DNA of 64,000 nucleotides from the NCBI RefSeq assembly GCF_003053725.1, contig NZ_QAYC01000010.1, forward strand, positions 117,042 through 181,041. Direction: 5' to 3'. Of this stretch, positions 19,807-30,177 are shown piece after piece; position 1 is the first letter of the stretch, and each line of letters opens with the position of its first letter. The notes under the pieces were generated by a model that saw nothing but the letters and a program-made list of their open reading frames with translations, was not told the DNA's origin and did not search any database. A program made the translations under genes and the position numbers. This DNA comes from Rhodovulum kholense. GTDB lineage: Bacteria; Pseudomonadota; Alphaproteobacteria; Rhodobacterales; Rhodobacteraceae.

Positions 19807-20229
19807 ATGGAAAAGGCAGGCACACGCATAGCGGGAATCGCCCTAATTCTGGCGCTGGCGGCCACCGCCGCGGCTGCCCGCCCCGCGACGCCCGGCACCC
19901 CCTGGAAGCGGGCCGAGCTGTTCGCCACCTGCTCGGGCCGCCTTGCGGCCGTGTCGGCGCGCCAGCAGGCGGTCGACGATCCGGCCTGGCCCCGCACGAT
20001 GGACCAGCGCGACATGTTCAACCTGATGCTCGAGGCGACCCTGCCCGAGGCGATCCGCTTCGGCGTGCCGAAGGACGAACCCGTGCTGTGGCGCTCGGCC
20101 GGCTGGACCGAGATGGCGGGCCTTCTGGCCGATATCGCCTACAGCTTCGACAGCGGCCGCGCCGACCGGGCACGCGCGGCGCTGGCCGACCGGATGTCGG
20201 ATTGCACCGGGCTGCTTCTGGGCGGCTGA
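19807..20229 (+). CDS. Small exported protein of unknown function
   Basis: 140 residues with a signal peptide (hydrophobic core LILALAATAAA, cleavage near residue 24). The mature part holds two Cys (FATCSGR, MSDCTGL) and helical segments. Located 92 bp before cobT. Similar size and layout to the preceding exported protein suggests an old duplication or parallel function, which is only an inference. I do not recognise a domain. Confidence 0.7.
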   Translation: MEKAGTRIAGIALILALAATAAAARPATPGTPWKRAELFATCSGRLAAVSARQQAVDDPAWPRTMDQRDMFNLMLEATLPEAIRFGVPKDEPVLWRSAGWTEMAGLLADIAYSFDSGRADRARAALADRMSDCTGLLLGG

Positions 20230-20320
20230 GCCGGAACGACCGTCTTTCCCCGCGCGGCCACTGGCCAATTCCGGTCAACCTTTCTAGATTGACCTCCGCA
20301 AGCCACGCGGACCCTGCCCC

Positions 20321-22195
20321 ATGACCAAACCCACCGACAATCCCGCCGATCCGTTCAAGAAGGCGCTGGCCGAGGCCACCAAGGTCATGGCCGACGACCC
20401 CGATCTTGGCATCAGCTATTCGGTGGACCCGCCGGGGCTGACCGACGACGCGGTGCGGCTGCCGCAGGTCTCGCGCCGAATGACCCGCGACGAGGTGCTG
20501 CTGGCGCGCGGCACGGCCGACGCCTTTGCGCTGCGCCACAAGTATCACGACAGCGCCACCCATTCGCGCTATCGCCCCTCGGGGCAGATGGCGCGGGATC
20601 TCTACGAGGCGATGGAGATGGCCCGCTGCGAGGCGGTGGGCGCGCGCGTCATGCCCGGCACCGCCAGCAATATCGACGCGATGATCGGCGCCGAGGCCGC
20701 GAAGAAGGGCTATGCCCAGGCCCGCGAGGCAAGCGAAGTGCCGCTGCCGGTCGCGGCGGCCTATATGGTGCGCCATCTGGCGACCGGCCGCCCGCTGCCC
20801 AAGGGCGCCGATCAGGCCATGGAACTGTGGCGCGGGTTCATCGAGGAGCAGGCCGGCGCGGCGCTGGACGGGCTCGACCATGCGCTGGCCGATCAGGCGG
20901 CCTTTGCGCGGCTGTCCCGCAAGGTGATCGCCGATCTGGGCTATGCCGATCAGCTGGGCGACGACCCCGACGCCGATCAGAACGACGACGAGGACAGTTC
21001 GGCCGAGACCGAGGAAGACGCGCCCGAGGAATATGGCGAGGAGGAAAGCCAGGACAGCGACGAGGCCGATGCCAGCCCCGAGCAGTCCCAGGACGACCTG
21101 CAGGACGCCGCCCAGGCCCATGTCAATCCTGACGATGTCAGTGACATGGAGATGGGCGAAGAGACCGAGCTGCCCGAGGGCGAGGCGCCGCTGGAACCTC
21201 CGCCGCCCGCGCCCCATTCCGAGGCCGATCCCGAATACAAGGTCTTCACCGCCGCCTTCGACGAAGAGATCGGCGCCCAGGATCTGGCGGAACCGGCCGA
21301 GCTGGAACGGCTGCGCGCCTATCTGGATCAACAGCTCGACCCGCTGAAGGGCGCGGTCGGCCGTCTTGCCAACAAGCTGCAGCGGCGGCTGCAAGCCCAG
21401 CAGAACCGCAGCTGGGAATTCGACCGCGAGGAAGGCATTCTCGATGCCGGACGGCTGGCCCGCGTCGTGGCGAACCCGACGACGCCGCTCAGCTTCAAGG
21501 TCGAGAAGGATACCGAGTTCCGCGATACCGTGGTGACGCTGCTTCTGGACAATTCGGGCTCGATGCGCGGGCGGCCGATCTCGATCGCCGCGATCTGCGC
21601 CGATGTGCTGGCGCGCACGCTTGAACGCTGTCAGGTCAAGGTCGAGATCCTTGGCTTTACCACCCGCGCCTGGAAGGGCGGGCAATCGCGCGAACAATGG
21701 CTGGCCGAGGGCCGTCCGCAAGGCCCGGGCCGCCTGAACGACCTGCGCCACATCGTCTACAAGAATGCCGATGCGCCCTGGCGGCGGGCGCGCGAAAATC
21801 TGGGTCTGATGATGAAAGAGGGCCTGCTGAAGGAAAATATCGACGGCGAGGCGCTGGAATGGGCGCACAGGCGGATGCTGGTGCGGCCCGAGGCGCGCAA
21901 GATCCTGATGGTGATCTCGGACGGCGCGCCGGTGGACGATTCGACCCTGTCGGTCAATGCCGCCAATTACCTTGAAAAGCACCTGCGCGACGTGATCGCC
22001 ATGGTCGAACGCCGCAAGGCGGTCGAGCTGATCGCCATCGGCATCGGCCATGACGTGACGCGCTATTATCAGCGCGCCGTGACCATCACCGATGTCGAAC
22101 AGCTGGCGGGCGCGATGACCGAACAGCTGGCCGCGCTGTTCGACAAGGACCCCCGCGCCCGCGCGCGGATGTTCGGGATCAGGAAGGCAAGCTAG
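20321..22195 (+). CDS. cobT: Cobaltochelatase subunit CobT
   Basis: 624 residues. The N-terminal helical region is followed by a strongly acidic stretch (about 209-285) and a C-terminal von Willebrand A domain whose metal-ion site is DNSGS at 410-414. This is the normal CobT architecture. It binds CobS to form the ATPase/VWA motor of cobaltochelatase, homologous to the BchI/BchD pair. Its stop codon abuts the next start directly (TAGATG). Confidence 0.96.
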   Translation: MTKPTDNPADPFKKALAEATKVMADDPDLGISYSVDPPGLTDDAVRLPQVSRRMTRDEVLLARGTADAFALRHKYHDSATHSRYRPSGQMARDLYEAMEMARCEAVGARVMPGTASNIDAMIGAEAAKKGYAQAREASEVPLPVAAAYMVRHLATGRPLPKGADQAMELWRGFIEEQAGAALDGLDHALADQAAFARLSRKVIADLGYADQLGDDPDADQNDDEDSSAETEEDAPEEYGEEESQDSDEADASPEQSQDDLQDAAQAHVNPDDVSDMEMGEETELPEGEAPLEPPPPAPHSEADPEYKVFTAAFDEEIGAQDLAEPAELERLRAYLDQQLDPLKGAVGRLANKLQRRLQAQQNRSWEFDREEGILDAGRLARVVANPTTPLSFKVEKDTEFRDTVVTLLLDNSGSMRGRPISIAAICADVLARTLERCQVKVEILGFTTRAWKGGQSREQWLAEGRPQGPGRLNDLRHIVYKNADAPWRRARENLGLMMKEGLLKENIDGEALEWAHRRMLVRPEARKILMVISDGAPVDDSTLSVNAANYLEKHLRDVIAMVERRKAVELIAIGIGHDVTRYYQRAVTITDVEQLAGAMTEQLAALFDKDPRARARMFGIRKAS

Positions 22196-24001
22196 ATGTT
22201 CCAGAGCTTCGACAGCAGCACCCGTCCCGAGGACGGCCCGGTCCGGCTGGCCCGCCTGCGCGAGGAAATGGCCCGCGAGGGGCTGACGGGTTTTCTGGTG
22301 CCCCGCGCCGATGCCCATCAGGGCGAATATGTGGCGCCCCATGACGACCGTCTGGCCTGGCTGACGGGCTTCACCGGCTCGGCCGGGATCGCCTGCATCC
22401 TGATGGACCGCGCCGGTGTCTTCATCGACGGGCGCTATCGGGTACAGGTCAAGGCGCAGGTCGATCTGGCGCATTTCACGCCGGTGCCCTGGCCCGAGAC
22501 GAAACCCGGCGACTGGCTGAAGGCGGCGCTGCCGCAGGGCGGCGCGGTCGGGATCGACCCCTGGCTGCACACGCCGAAAGAGCTGGACGCGCTGACCGAG
22601 GCGCTGGCGGGCACCCAGGTCTCGATCCGCGAGACGCCCAATCTGGTCGACCGGATCTGGGCCGACCAGCCCGCCCCGCCGCAAGGCCCGATCGCGCCCT
22701 ATCCCGAGGATCTGGCGGGCGAATCCCACGCCGACAAGCGCGCCCGGATCGGGCGGCTGCTGGCCGAGGCAGGGCAGAGTGCGGCCGTGCTGACCCTGCC
22801 CGATTCCATCGCCTGGCTGCTGAACGTGCGCGGCGCGGACATTCCGCGCAACCCGGTGCCCCATGCCTTCGCGATCCTGCATGACGACGGGCGGGTGACG
22901 CTTTATGCCGACCCGGCCAAGGTGACCGACGCGCTGAAGGTCCATCTGGGCCCCGAGATCACTTTGCGCCCCGCAGGCGCCTTCGGGCCGGGTCTGCGCA
23001 GCCTTCCGGGCAAGGTCCGGGTCGATCCGGCTTCGGCGCCGCTGTGGGTGCTGCGCCAGCTCGAGGATGCGGGCGTAGAGGTCGCGCTGGCCGAAGATCC
23101 CTGTATCCTGCCCAAGGCGCGCAAGACCGCCGCCGAGCTGGCGGGCGCGCGCGCCGCCCATGCCCGCGACGCCGTCGCGATGATCGAGTTCCTGGCCTGG
23201 ATCGACGCCGAGGCGCCCAAGGGCGGGCTGACCGAGATCGACGTGGTGCGCGGGCTGGAAGAGTTCCGCGCCGCGACCGGCAAGCTTCGCGACATCAGCT
23301 TCGAGACCATCGCGGGCGCGGGGCCGAATGGCGCCATCGTGCATTACCGGGTGACCGAGGCCACCAACCGCCGCGTCGCGCCCGGCGATCTGCTGCTGGT
23401 CGATTCGGGCGGGCAATATCTCGACGGGACCACCGACATCACCCGCACCGTGGCCGTGGGCCCGGTGCCCGAAGATGCGAAGGCGCCCTTTACCAGGGTG
23501 CTGAAGGGCATGATCGCGATCTCGCGGGCGCGGTTCCCCAAGGGGCTCGCGGGCCGCGATCTCGATGCGCTGGCGCGCAATGCGCTCTGGCAGGCCGGGC
23601 AGGATTACGACCATGGCACCGGCCATGGCGTCGGCGCCTATCTGTGCGTCCATGAAGGGCCGCAGCGCATCGCCCGGATCTCGACCGTGCCGCTGGAGCC
23701 CGGGATGATCCTGTCGAACGAACCTGGCTATTACCGCGAGGGCGCCTTCGGCATCCGGATCGAGAACCTGATCGCGGTCGAGGAGGCCCCGGCGCTGTCG
23801 GGCGGCGACGACCGGCGGATGCTGTCCTTCGAGACGCTGACCTGGGTGCCCATCGACCGTCGGCTGATCGCCCCCGAGATGCTGGATGCGGGCGAGCGCG
23901 CCTGGCTCGACGCCTATCACGCCGAGGTCGCGCACCGGGCCGGGCCGGATCTCTCGGACCGGGCGCGGGCCTGGCTGACCGGGGCGACGCTGCCGATCTG
24001 A
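22196..24001 (+). CDS. Aminopeptidase P family protein (M24)
   Basis: 601 residues, matching the three-domain aminopeptidase P type: two creatinase N-like domains and a C-terminal M24 metallopeptidase with an extra tail. Dinuclear metal ligands are recognisable: Asp in LLVDSGGQY, Asp in GTTDITRT, His in GTGHGVGAYL, Glu in LSNEPGYY and Glu in GIRIENL. It removes N-terminal residues preceding proline. There is no spacing after cobT, so it is probably in the same transcript. Confidence 0.93.
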   Translation: MFQSFDSSTRPEDGPVRLARLREEMAREGLTGFLVPRADAHQGEYVAPHDDRLAWLTGFTGSAGIACILMDRAGVFIDGRYRVQVKAQVDLAHFTPVPWPETKPGDWLKAALPQGGAVGIDPWLHTPKELDALTEALAGTQVSIRETPNLVDRIWADQPAPPQGPIAPYPEDLAGESHADKRARIGRLLAEAGQSAAVLTLPDSIAWLLNVRGADIPRNPVPHAFAILHDDGRVTLYADPAKVTDALKVHLGPEITLRPAGAFGPGLRSLPGKVRVDPASAPLWVLRQLEDAGVEVALAEDPCILPKARKTAAELAGARAAHARDAVAMIEFLAWIDAEAPKGGLTEIDVVRGLEEFRAATGKLRDISFETIAGAGPNGAIVHYRVTEATNRRVAPGDLLLVDSGGQYLDGTTDITRTVAVGPVPEDAKAPFTRVLKGMIAISRARFPKGLAGRDLDALARNALWQAGQDYDHGTGHGVGAYLCVHEGPQRIARISTVPLEPGMILSNEPGYYREGAFGIRIENLIAVEEAPALSGGDDRRMLSFETLTWVPIDRRLIAPEMLDAGERAWLDAYHAEVAHRAGPDLSDRARAWLTGATLPI

Positions 24002-24088
24002 CCGGCGGCCCGACCGGCCCCGTCCGACCGGTCGAAGAGACCGCGGGCCCGGGCGGAACTGGACAAGACAAAGCCAAGCATGACAGAA

Positions 24089-24111
24089 CGGCGGCGCAAA
24101 ACCTGCCGCCG
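24089..24111 (+). other. Hairpin before the DUF427 gene
   Basis: CGGCGGC - 9 nt - GCCGCCG, 7-bp stem, ends 33 bp before the DUF427 start. No T-run follows on either strand, so it is not a standard terminator. It may be an mRNA leader structure. Confidence 0.3.
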
Positions 24112-24144
24112 TGAGGCATCCGACAGGACCGAGGGAGAACACGC

Positions 24145-24486
24145 ATGTCCGACCATATCACGATCCACAAGGCCGAGGGGGCCTGGGTGGTCCGGGCCGG
24201 AGGCGCGGTGATCGCCGAAAGCCGGAACGCACTGGAACTGTCCGAGGGCAGCCTGAAGCCCGTCATCTACTTCCCGCGCGAGGATGTGGCGATGGCCTTC
24301 CTCGACCGCTCGGACAGCCGGACCACCTGCCCGCACAAGGGCGTGGCCAGCTATTTCACCCTGCGCGCAAAAAGCTACGACATCGAGGACGCGGCCTGGT
24401 CCTACGAGGATCCGAAACCGGGCCTCGAACGCATCGCGGGGCATCTGGCCTTCTATGCCGACAAGGTGACGGTCGAACAGCTTTAG
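24145..24486 (+). CDS. DUF427 family protein
   Basis: 113 residues covering one DUF427 domain: VIYFPREDV, TTCPHKGVASYF, the AWSYEDPKPGLERIAGHLAFY stretch and the DKVTVE end are all family hallmarks. The conserved Cys-Pro-His-Lys/Gly and Tyr residues form a pocket in solved homologues, but the ligand and function are unknown. GGGAG lies before the ATG. Confidence 0.9.
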   Translation: MSDHITIHKAEGAWVVRAGGAVIAESRNALELSEGSLKPVIYFPREDVAMAFLDRSDSRTTCPHKGVASYFTLRAKSYDIEDAAWSYEDPKPGLERIAGHLAFYADKVTVEQL

Positions 24487-24514
24487 GCCCGTTCGCCACA
24501 GGGACACCTGCCGC

Positions 24515-26191
24515 TCAGGAATGCTCCTCGGCGGCGGTCATCGCCAGCGCCCGCGAATAGGCGCGCAGCGCATCGACATGGAAAAGCGCGCCCAACAGCG
24601 CAGGCTCGCCCCCGTCGGCGGGGCGGGCCACCACCGGCACGAAGCCGTGGCCCCATTTCTCGAAGACCGGCAGCGCCTCGACCAGGGTCGCGTCCGCCTC
24701 GAACATCACCCCCTGCCCGATCAGTTCCGCGCAGGCCGCCTCTGACGGCGCGCCGGCGCTGTCCTTCGCGCGCATCAGCACGCCTGCGGTAAAGGCAGCC
24801 AGCAGATAGGATTGCGGCCCCGCCGCCAGCCGCTTGCCGCGCCGTTCCAGCTGGGTCAGGAAGAAGGACCGGTTGACGAGGCGGCTGGCCAAAGCGGTCG
24901 ACAGCGAGACCGCCACCATGACCGCCAGCCCCGTCTGCCAGTCGCCCGTCATCTCGAAGACGATCATCGTGGTCGAGATCGGCGCGCCCAGCACCGCCGC
25001 CGCGACCGCCCCCATGCCCGCCAGCGCATACAGCGTCTCGGCCCCCGAGACATTGGGAAAGGCCGCGGTCGCGACATAACCGAAGGCGAGCCCGGTCAGC
25101 GCCCCCACCATCAGCGAGGGCGAGAACACGCCGCCGCCCATCCGTCCGGCCATGGTCAGCGACACGGCCACGCATTTCAGCAGGCAGAACACCACCGCCT
25201 CGTGAAAGATCAGCGTGCCCGTCAGCGCGGCCGAGGTGGTCTCGTACCCGACGCCGATGATATGCGGAAACCAGATCGCCATCGCGCCGAGGCCCAGCCC
25301 CGAGACCGCAGGCCGCAGCCAGCGCGGCATCCGGGTCTTGCGCTGGACCGCGTCGCCGATCCCCTCGGCCCAGAAGATCGACCGCATCAGGATCACCGCG
25401 ACCAGACCGCAGACCAGCCCCAGCAGCAGAAAGGCGGGCAGTTCGCCATAAAAGGCCAGCCGGTCGTCCTGCGGCAGGGTGAATTCCGGCACGCCGCCGA
25501 ATTCAAGCCGGTTGATGACCGTGCCCGCCACCGCCGCCACGGTGATGGGCGCGAAGGCATGGACCGCGAAATGCCGCAAGACGACCTCGAGCGCGAAGAG
25601 CGTGCCCGCGATCGGCGCGTTGAACGAGGCCGAGACGGCGGCCGCGACGGCGCAGCCCAGAAGGTCGCGCCCGGTGATGCCGTCGGCATGGATGCGGTTC
25701 GACACCCAGGTCGCGACCACGCCCGCCATATGCACCACCGGCCCCTCGCGCCCGGTCGAGCCGCCCGAGGACAGCGTGATCAGCGAGGCCAGCGCCGAGG
25801 CGATCCCCGCCTTGACCTCGACCCGGCCCTCGTTCAGCGCGGCGCCCTCGATGACGTCGGCAACCGAGCGCACCCGCGCATCGGGGGTAAAGCGGTGCAG
25901 CACCAGCCCGACCACCAGGCCGCCGCAGGCCGGGATCAGCAGGATCCAGGCCCAGTGCACGGTCTCGGCAAAGCTGTGCAGCCGGTGCGGGTCCTCGACG
26001 CCGTAAAGCGCGCCCTGCAGCGCATCGATCCCCAGACGAAAGCCAAGCGCCGCGAATCCCGCCGCCACACCGATGGCCGCAGCAATGAACCAGAATTGGA
26101 CCTGGGTCGGCCCATGGACGCGCAGCACACGCATTGCGTCATTCAACAGGCGGAAAAAGCCACCGAGAGTTGTCGATTTCCGCCTTTTCAC
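24515..26191 (-). CDS. CLC-family chloride channel/antiporter
   Basis: 558 residues with many hydrophobic helices. The gating motif GREGP is present (STGREGPVVH), and Glu in FALEVVL fits the internal proton-glutamate region. The first selectivity segment GSGIP of typical Cl- transporters is not found; that position reads RVRSVADVIEGA. Downstream FSPSLMVGALTG and MGAVAAAVLGAPIS fit helices N to Q. The C-terminal 100 residues look like a soluble, partly CBS-like region (VFEKWGHGFVPVV). GTG start at 26191 has AGGA upstream; an ATG at 26134 is an alternative. Confidence 0.88.
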   Translation of the reverse strand: MKRRKSTTLGGFFRLLNDAMRVLRVHGPTQVQFWFIAAAIGVAAGFAALGFRLGIDALQGALYGVEDPHRLHSFAETVHWAWILLIPACGGLVVGLVLHRFTPDARVRSVADVIEGAALNEGRVEVKAGIASALASLITLSSGGSTGREGPVVHMAGVVATWVSNRIHADGITGRDLLGCAVAAAVSASFNAPIAGTLFALEVVLRHFAVHAFAPITVAAVAGTVINRLEFGGVPEFTLPQDDRLAFYGELPAFLLLGLVCGLVAVILMRSIFWAEGIGDAVQRKTRMPRWLRPAVSGLGLGAMAIWFPHIIGVGYETTSAALTGTLIFHEAVVFCLLKCVAVSLTMAGRMGGGVFSPSLMVGALTGLAFGYVATAAFPNVSGAETLYALAGMGAVAAAVLGAPISTTMIVFEMTGDWQTGLAVMVAVSLSTALASRLVNRSFFLTQLERRGKRLAAGPQSYLLAAFTAGVLMRAKDSAGAPSEAACAELIGQGVMFEADATLVEALPVFEKWGHGFVPVVARPADGGEPALLGALFHVDALRAYSRALAMTAAEEHS

Positions 26192-26302
26192 CCCGTCCTG
26201 CCCGGCATTTCGCCTCTTTTGGCCGCGTAGATTTGCCGAGGCTTTTCCCGGCCGCCGCTCTCGCCTAGGGTGCCCGCCGCTGGAACCGTATGGAGTACCC
26301 CG

Positions 26303-27676
26303 ATGTCGAAACCGGACGCCCTCACCGAACTCGGGGAAATGCTAGGCGATCGCTTCAGCCGCTCCAAGTCCGATCTGGATCTTCACGGGCGGAACGAGAC
26401 CTATTTCCCCTTCCTGCCGCCCGAGGCCGTCGTCTATCCCGAGACGACCGAAGAGGTCGCAAAGATCGTGCGGATCTGCGCGGCGCACGGGGTGCCGCTG
26501 ACCGGCTGGGGCCGGGGCACGTCGCTGGAAGGGCACGCGCTGGCGCTGAAGGGCGGGATTTCGGTCGATTTCAGCCGGATGAACCGGGTGCTGAAGGTCC
26601 ATCCCGAGGATATGGACGTGGTGGTTCAGCCCGGGCTGACCCGCGAGGAGCTGAACCGCGAGCTGCGCGCGACCGGGCTTTTCTTCCCGGTCGATCCCGG
26701 CGCCAATGCCTCGCTGGGCGGCATGGCCTCGACCCGGGCCTCGGGCACCACGGCGGTGCGCTACGGCACCATGCGCGAGAACGTCCTGGGGCTTGAGGTC
26801 GTGCTGGCGGACGGGCGGGTGATCCGCACCGGGACGCGGGCGCGGAAATCGGCGGCGGGTTATGATCTGACCGGGCTGTTCGTGGGCTCGGAAGGCACGC
26901 TGGGGCTCATCACCGAACTGACGCTGAAACTGCATGGTCAGCCCGAGGCGATTTCGGCCGCGGTCTGCGCCTTCGACGAAATCGGCCCGGCCGTCGATAC
27001 CGTGATCCAGACCATCCAGCTGGGCATCCCGATGGCCCGGATCGAGTTCGTCGATGCCGCGACCGCCGCCGCCTTCAATTCCTATGCGGGCGCAGAGATG
27101 CCCGAGAAACCGCATCTGATGATCGAGTTTCACGGGTCGGCCTCGGCGGTGGCGGAACAGGCCGAAAGCTTCGGACAGATCGTTGCCGACAATGGCGGCG
27201 ACGGGTTCAGCTGGTCGTCGCGTCCCGAGGACCGCACGGCCCTCTGGACCATGCGCCACAACGCCTATTACGCCTGTCTGGGGCTGCGCCCCGGCGCGAC
27301 CGCGCTGGTCACCGACATGTGCGTGCCGATCTCGCGGCTGGCCGAGGCGGTCGAAGAGACCCGCGCCGACATCGCCCGGTCCTCGATCCCCGGGCCGATC
27401 CTCGGCCATGTGGGCGACGGCAACTTCCACGCGATCCTGCTGGTCGAGCCCGGCAACGCGGCCGAACTGGCCGAGGCCAAGGCGCTGGCCCACCGCATGG
27501 TCGAGCGGGCGCTGCGCCTGGGCGGCACGGTCACCGGCGAACATGGCATCGGCATGGGCAAGCTCGGCTACATGGAAGAAGAACACGGCCAGGCCTGGGA
27601 GGTGATGGGCCAGATCAAGCGCGTCCTCGACCCCTCGGCGCTGATGAACCCCGGCAAGATGGTGCCCGGGAACTGA
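26303..27676 (+). CDS. FAD-binding oxidoreductase (GlcD/D-lactate dehydrogenase-type)
   Basis: 457 residues. The N-terminal PCMH-type FAD domain shows GWGRGTSLEGHAL, DPGANASLGGMASTRASG and GLFVGSEGTLGLITE. The C-terminal oxidase domain has the HVGDGNFHAILL and GEHGIGMGK motifs with metal-binding His residues. It oxidises a 2-hydroxy acid such as D-lactate or glycolate; which one cannot be told. The ATG at 26303 follows GGAG by 7 nt. There is no iron-sulfur partner (GlcF) next to it. It sits where mur genes often precede ftsW. Confidence 0.92.
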   Translation: MSKPDALTELGEMLGDRFSRSKSDLDLHGRNETYFPFLPPEAVVYPETTEEVAKIVRICAAHGVPLTGWGRGTSLEGHALALKGGISVDFSRMNRVLKVHPEDMDVVVQPGLTREELNRELRATGLFFPVDPGANASLGGMASTRASGTTAVRYGTMRENVLGLEVVLADGRVIRTGTRARKSAAGYDLTGLFVGSEGTLGLITELTLKLHGQPEAISAAVCAFDEIGPAVDTVIQTIQLGIPMARIEFVDAATAAAFNSYAGAEMPEKPHLMIEFHGSASAVAEQAESFGQIVADNGGDGFSWSSRPEDRTALWTMRHNAYYACLGLRPGATALVTDMCVPISRLAEAVEETRADIARSSIPGPILGHVGDGNFHAILLVEPGNAAELAEAKALAHRMVERALRLGGTVTGEHGIGMGKLGYMEEEHGQAWEVMGQIKRVLDPSALMNPGKMVPGN

Positions 27677-27725
27677 CCAGCTGACCTTCGGGCAGCCAGG
27701 TCCGGTTCCCGCCGCCCGCAGGCGC

Positions 27726-27748
27726 GGGGCCGCCCCTTGCGCGGCCCC
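27726..27748 (+). terminator. Hairpin after the FAD oxidase gene
   Basis: GGGGCCGC-7 nt-GCGGCCCC, an 8-bp perfect GC stem 49 bp after the stop. No T-run follows, so it could be a Rho-assisted or weak terminator separating the oxidase gene from ftsW. Confidence 0.45.
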
Positions 27749-27916
27749 CGGCGCAACGGACAGACAGGCCCCGATGGCAGGCGGTGCCCCGCCCGGATGG
27801 CCTTGCGAAACGCAGCGATCCGCCTTTCCGCACTGGTGCCGATGAGGTTTTGCCGCTACACTGCCCACCAGACCCGGAAAACGGGCATTGACAGAGGCTG
27901 ATCGAGGCAGTGGCCC

Positions 27917-29086
27917 ATGACGGAGATGGTCTATGGCACCGCGCCCATACGGGCGGGTGAACCCGTCCTGCCGCGCTGGTGGCGGACGGTAGACAAGTGG
28001 GCGATGTCCTGCGTGCTGTTGCTGTTCGGCGTGGGCATGTTGCTGGGCCTTGCGGCCTCGCCGCCGCTGGCCGAGAAAAACGGCTTTCCTCCCTTCTATT
28101 ACGTGGAACGTCAGGCGGTCTATGGCGGGCTCGCGCTCTGCACGATGCTGATCGTCTCGATGTTCTCGCCGACACAGGTGCGGCGGCTCGGGGTCATCGG
28201 CTGCGGTGCGGCGCTGCTGGCGCTGGTGTTCCTGCCGGTCTTCGGCACCGATTTCGGCAAGGGCGCGGTGCGCTGGTATTCGCTGGGATTCGGTTCGGTC
28301 CAGCCTTCGGAATTCCTCAAGCCCGGCTTCATAATCCTGACCGCCTGGCTGATGGCGGCGGCGCAGGAGGTCGAGGGCCCGCCCGGCAAGACCATGTCGC
28401 TGGCGCTGGCCGTGGTCGTCGTGAGCTTTCTGGCCCTGCAGCCCGATTTCGGACAGGCGGCGCTGATCCTCTTTGCCTGGGGGGTGATGTATTTCGTGGC
28501 GGGCGCCCCTTTCATGATCCTGGTGGCGGTGGCTGGCGGCGTCGTCTTCGCAGGCACCATCGCCTATGAGAATTCAGACCACTTCGCGCGCCGGATCGAC
28601 GGCTTCCTGAACCCCGAGATCGACCCGCGCACCCAGCTTGGCTATGCCACCAACGCGATCCGCGAGGGCGGCTTCTTCGGGGTCGGCGTGGGCGAAGGCC
28701 AGGTGAAATGGTCTCTGCCCGATGCGCATACCGACTTCATCATCGCGGTCGCGGCCGAGGAATACGGCCTCGTGCTGGTCGCTGTCATCATCGCGCTGTA
28801 CTGCGCCATCGTGATCCGGTCGCTCTTCCGGCTGCTGAAAGAGCGCGATCCCTTCATCCGGATCGCGGGCACCGGGCTTGCCTGCACCTTCGGCGTGCAG
28901 GCGCTGATCAACATGGGCGTCGCCGTCAAGTTGTTGCCCGCCAAGGGCATGACCCTGCCCTTCGTCAGCTATGGCGGCTCGTCGCTGATCGCGGGCGGTA
29001 TCATGGTCGGCATGCTGCTGGCCCTGACCCGGAACCGGCCCCAGGGTGAGATCACCGACCTTCTGCGCCGGAGGACCCGCGAATGA
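27917..29086 (+). CDS. ftsW: Lipid II polymerase / cell division protein FtsW
   Basis: 389 residues, SEDS family. About ten hydrophobic segments; conserved [52 protein letters not shown] and [26 protein letters not shown] loops, and [14 protein letters not shown] near the C terminus. Together with its partner class B PBP it polymerises septal peptidoglycan. The next gene murG starts inside its stop (ATGA). Upstream of it there is no murD or mraY, so the dcw cluster is split here. Confidence 0.97.
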   Translation: MTEMVYGTAPIRAGEPVLPRWWRTVDKWAMSCVLLLFGVGMLLGLAASPPLAEKNGFPPFYYVERQAVYGGLALCTMLIVSMFSPTQVRRLGVIGCGAALLALVFLPVFGTDFGKGAVRWYSLGFGSVQPSEFLKPGFIILTAWLMAAAQEVEGPPGKTMSLALAVVVVSFLALQPDFGQAALILFAWGVMYFVAGAPFMILVAVAGGVVFAGTIAYENSDHFARRIDGFLNPEIDPRTQLGYATNAIREGGFFGVGVGEGQVKWSLPDAHTDFIIAVAAEEYGLVLVAVIIALYCAIVIRSLFRLLKERDPFIRIAGTGLACTFGVQALINMGVAVKLLPAKGMTLPFVSYGGSSLIAGGIMVGMLLALTRNRPQGEITDLLRRRTRE

Positions 29087-30177
29087 GCGCCCCGCTTCTG
29101 GTCATCGCCGCCGGGGGCACCGGCGGGCACATGTTCCCGGCCCAGGCACTAGCCGAGACGATGCTGGCGCGCGGCTGGCGCGTGAAGCTGTCGACCGATG
29201 CGCGCGGCGCGCGCTATGCGGGCGGCTTTCCCGACGCGGTCGAGATCGAGACCATCGCCGCCGACAGCCCCGACCGGGGCGGTCTTGTGGCACGCGCGGC
29301 CTCGCCCATTCGGCTGGGCGCTGGCGTCGCCGCGATGCTGTGGCGGATGCTGCGCGACAAGCCGGCCGTCGTCGCGGGCTTCGGCGGCTATCCCTCCTTC
29401 CCGGCCCTGACGGCGGCGACGCTGCTCAAGCGGCCTCGGATGATCCACGAACAGAACGGCGTGCTGGGCAAGGTCAACCGGCTGTTCGCGCCCAAGGTCC
29501 ATGCGGTCGCCTGCGGGGTCTGGCCGACCGAGCTGCCCGAGGGGGTCGAGGCCTTCCATACCGGCAACCCGATCCGGGCCGCCGTGCGCGAACGCGCGGG
29601 CGCCCCCTATATCCCGCCCGGCGACTATCCGATGAGCCTCGTTGCCATCGGCGGCAGCCAGGGCGCACGGGCGCTGTCGGACAGCGTGCCCGCAGCCATC
29701 GCCGCCCTGCCCGCCGAGATGCGCGGCTATCTCAGGGTGTCGCATCAGGCCCGCGAGGAGGATCTGGACCGCGTGATCGCGGCCTATGACGCCGCGGGCG
29801 TCACGGCCGAGGTCCGGCCCTTTTTCGACGACATTCCCGCCCGGCTGGCCGAGGCGCAGCTGGTGATCAGCCGCTCGGGCGCGTCGTCGGTGGCCGATAT
29901 AGCCGCCATCGGGCGGCCCGCGATCCTGATCCCCTACCCGCATGCCGCGGGCGATCACCAGACCGCCAATGCGCGTGGCCTGGTCGCGGCGGGGGCCGCG
30001 ATCCTGATCCCCGAATCCGCCCTTGACCCGGCCGCGCTTTCAGACCAGATCGCCACGGTTCTGGGCCAGCCCAAGGGGGCGATGCAGATGGCCGTGGCGG
30101 CGATGCGCTGCGGCAAACCCGATGCCGTCGACGGGCTGGCCGAGATCGTCGAGGCACTGGGCGGAGAAGGAAAATGA
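29083..30177 (+). CDS. murG: UDP-GlcNAc:undecaprenyl-PP-MurNAc-pentapeptide GlcNAc transferase
   Basis: 364 residues, GT28. N-terminal [15 protein letters not shown] glycine loop for the acceptor, [13 protein letters not shown] and [12 protein letters not shown] in the first domain, [10 protein letters not shown] and [23 protein letters not shown] in the UDP-GlcNAc domain. It makes lipid II from lipid I at the inner membrane. GGAGG is in place before the ATG; it overlaps ftsW and murC. Confidence 0.97.
   Translation: MSAPLLVIAAGGTGGHMFPAQALAETMLARGWRVKLSTDARGARYAGGFPDAVEIETIAADSPDRGGLVARAASPIRLGAGVAAMLWRMLRDKPAVVAGFGGYPSFPALTAATLLKRPRMIHEQNGVLGKVNRLFAPKVHAVACGVWPTELPEGVEAFHTGNPIRAAVRERAGAPYIPPGDYPMSLVAIGGSQGARALSDSVPAAIAALPAEMRGYLRVSHQAREEDLDRVIAAYDAAGVTAEVRPFFDDIPARLAEAQLVISRSGASSVADIAAIGRPAILIPYPHAAGDHQTANARGLVAAGAAILIPESALDPAALSDQIATVLGQPKGAMQMAVAAMRCGKPDAVDGLAEIVEALGGEGK

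Noticed and set aside
20946..21175. Highly acidic tract in CobT
   Set aside because: Normal feature of CobT proteins, not an insertion.
20018..24142. Very long open frame (over 1,300 codons) on the minus strand
   Set aside because: Antisense to cobT and the aminopeptidase gene; translation is Arg/Gly/His-rich with no motif. It is a by-product of GC-rich codon use.
27888..27893. TTGACA before ftsW
   Set aside because: Perfect -35 hexamer but no acceptable -10 at 15-19 bp; too close to the ftsW start.
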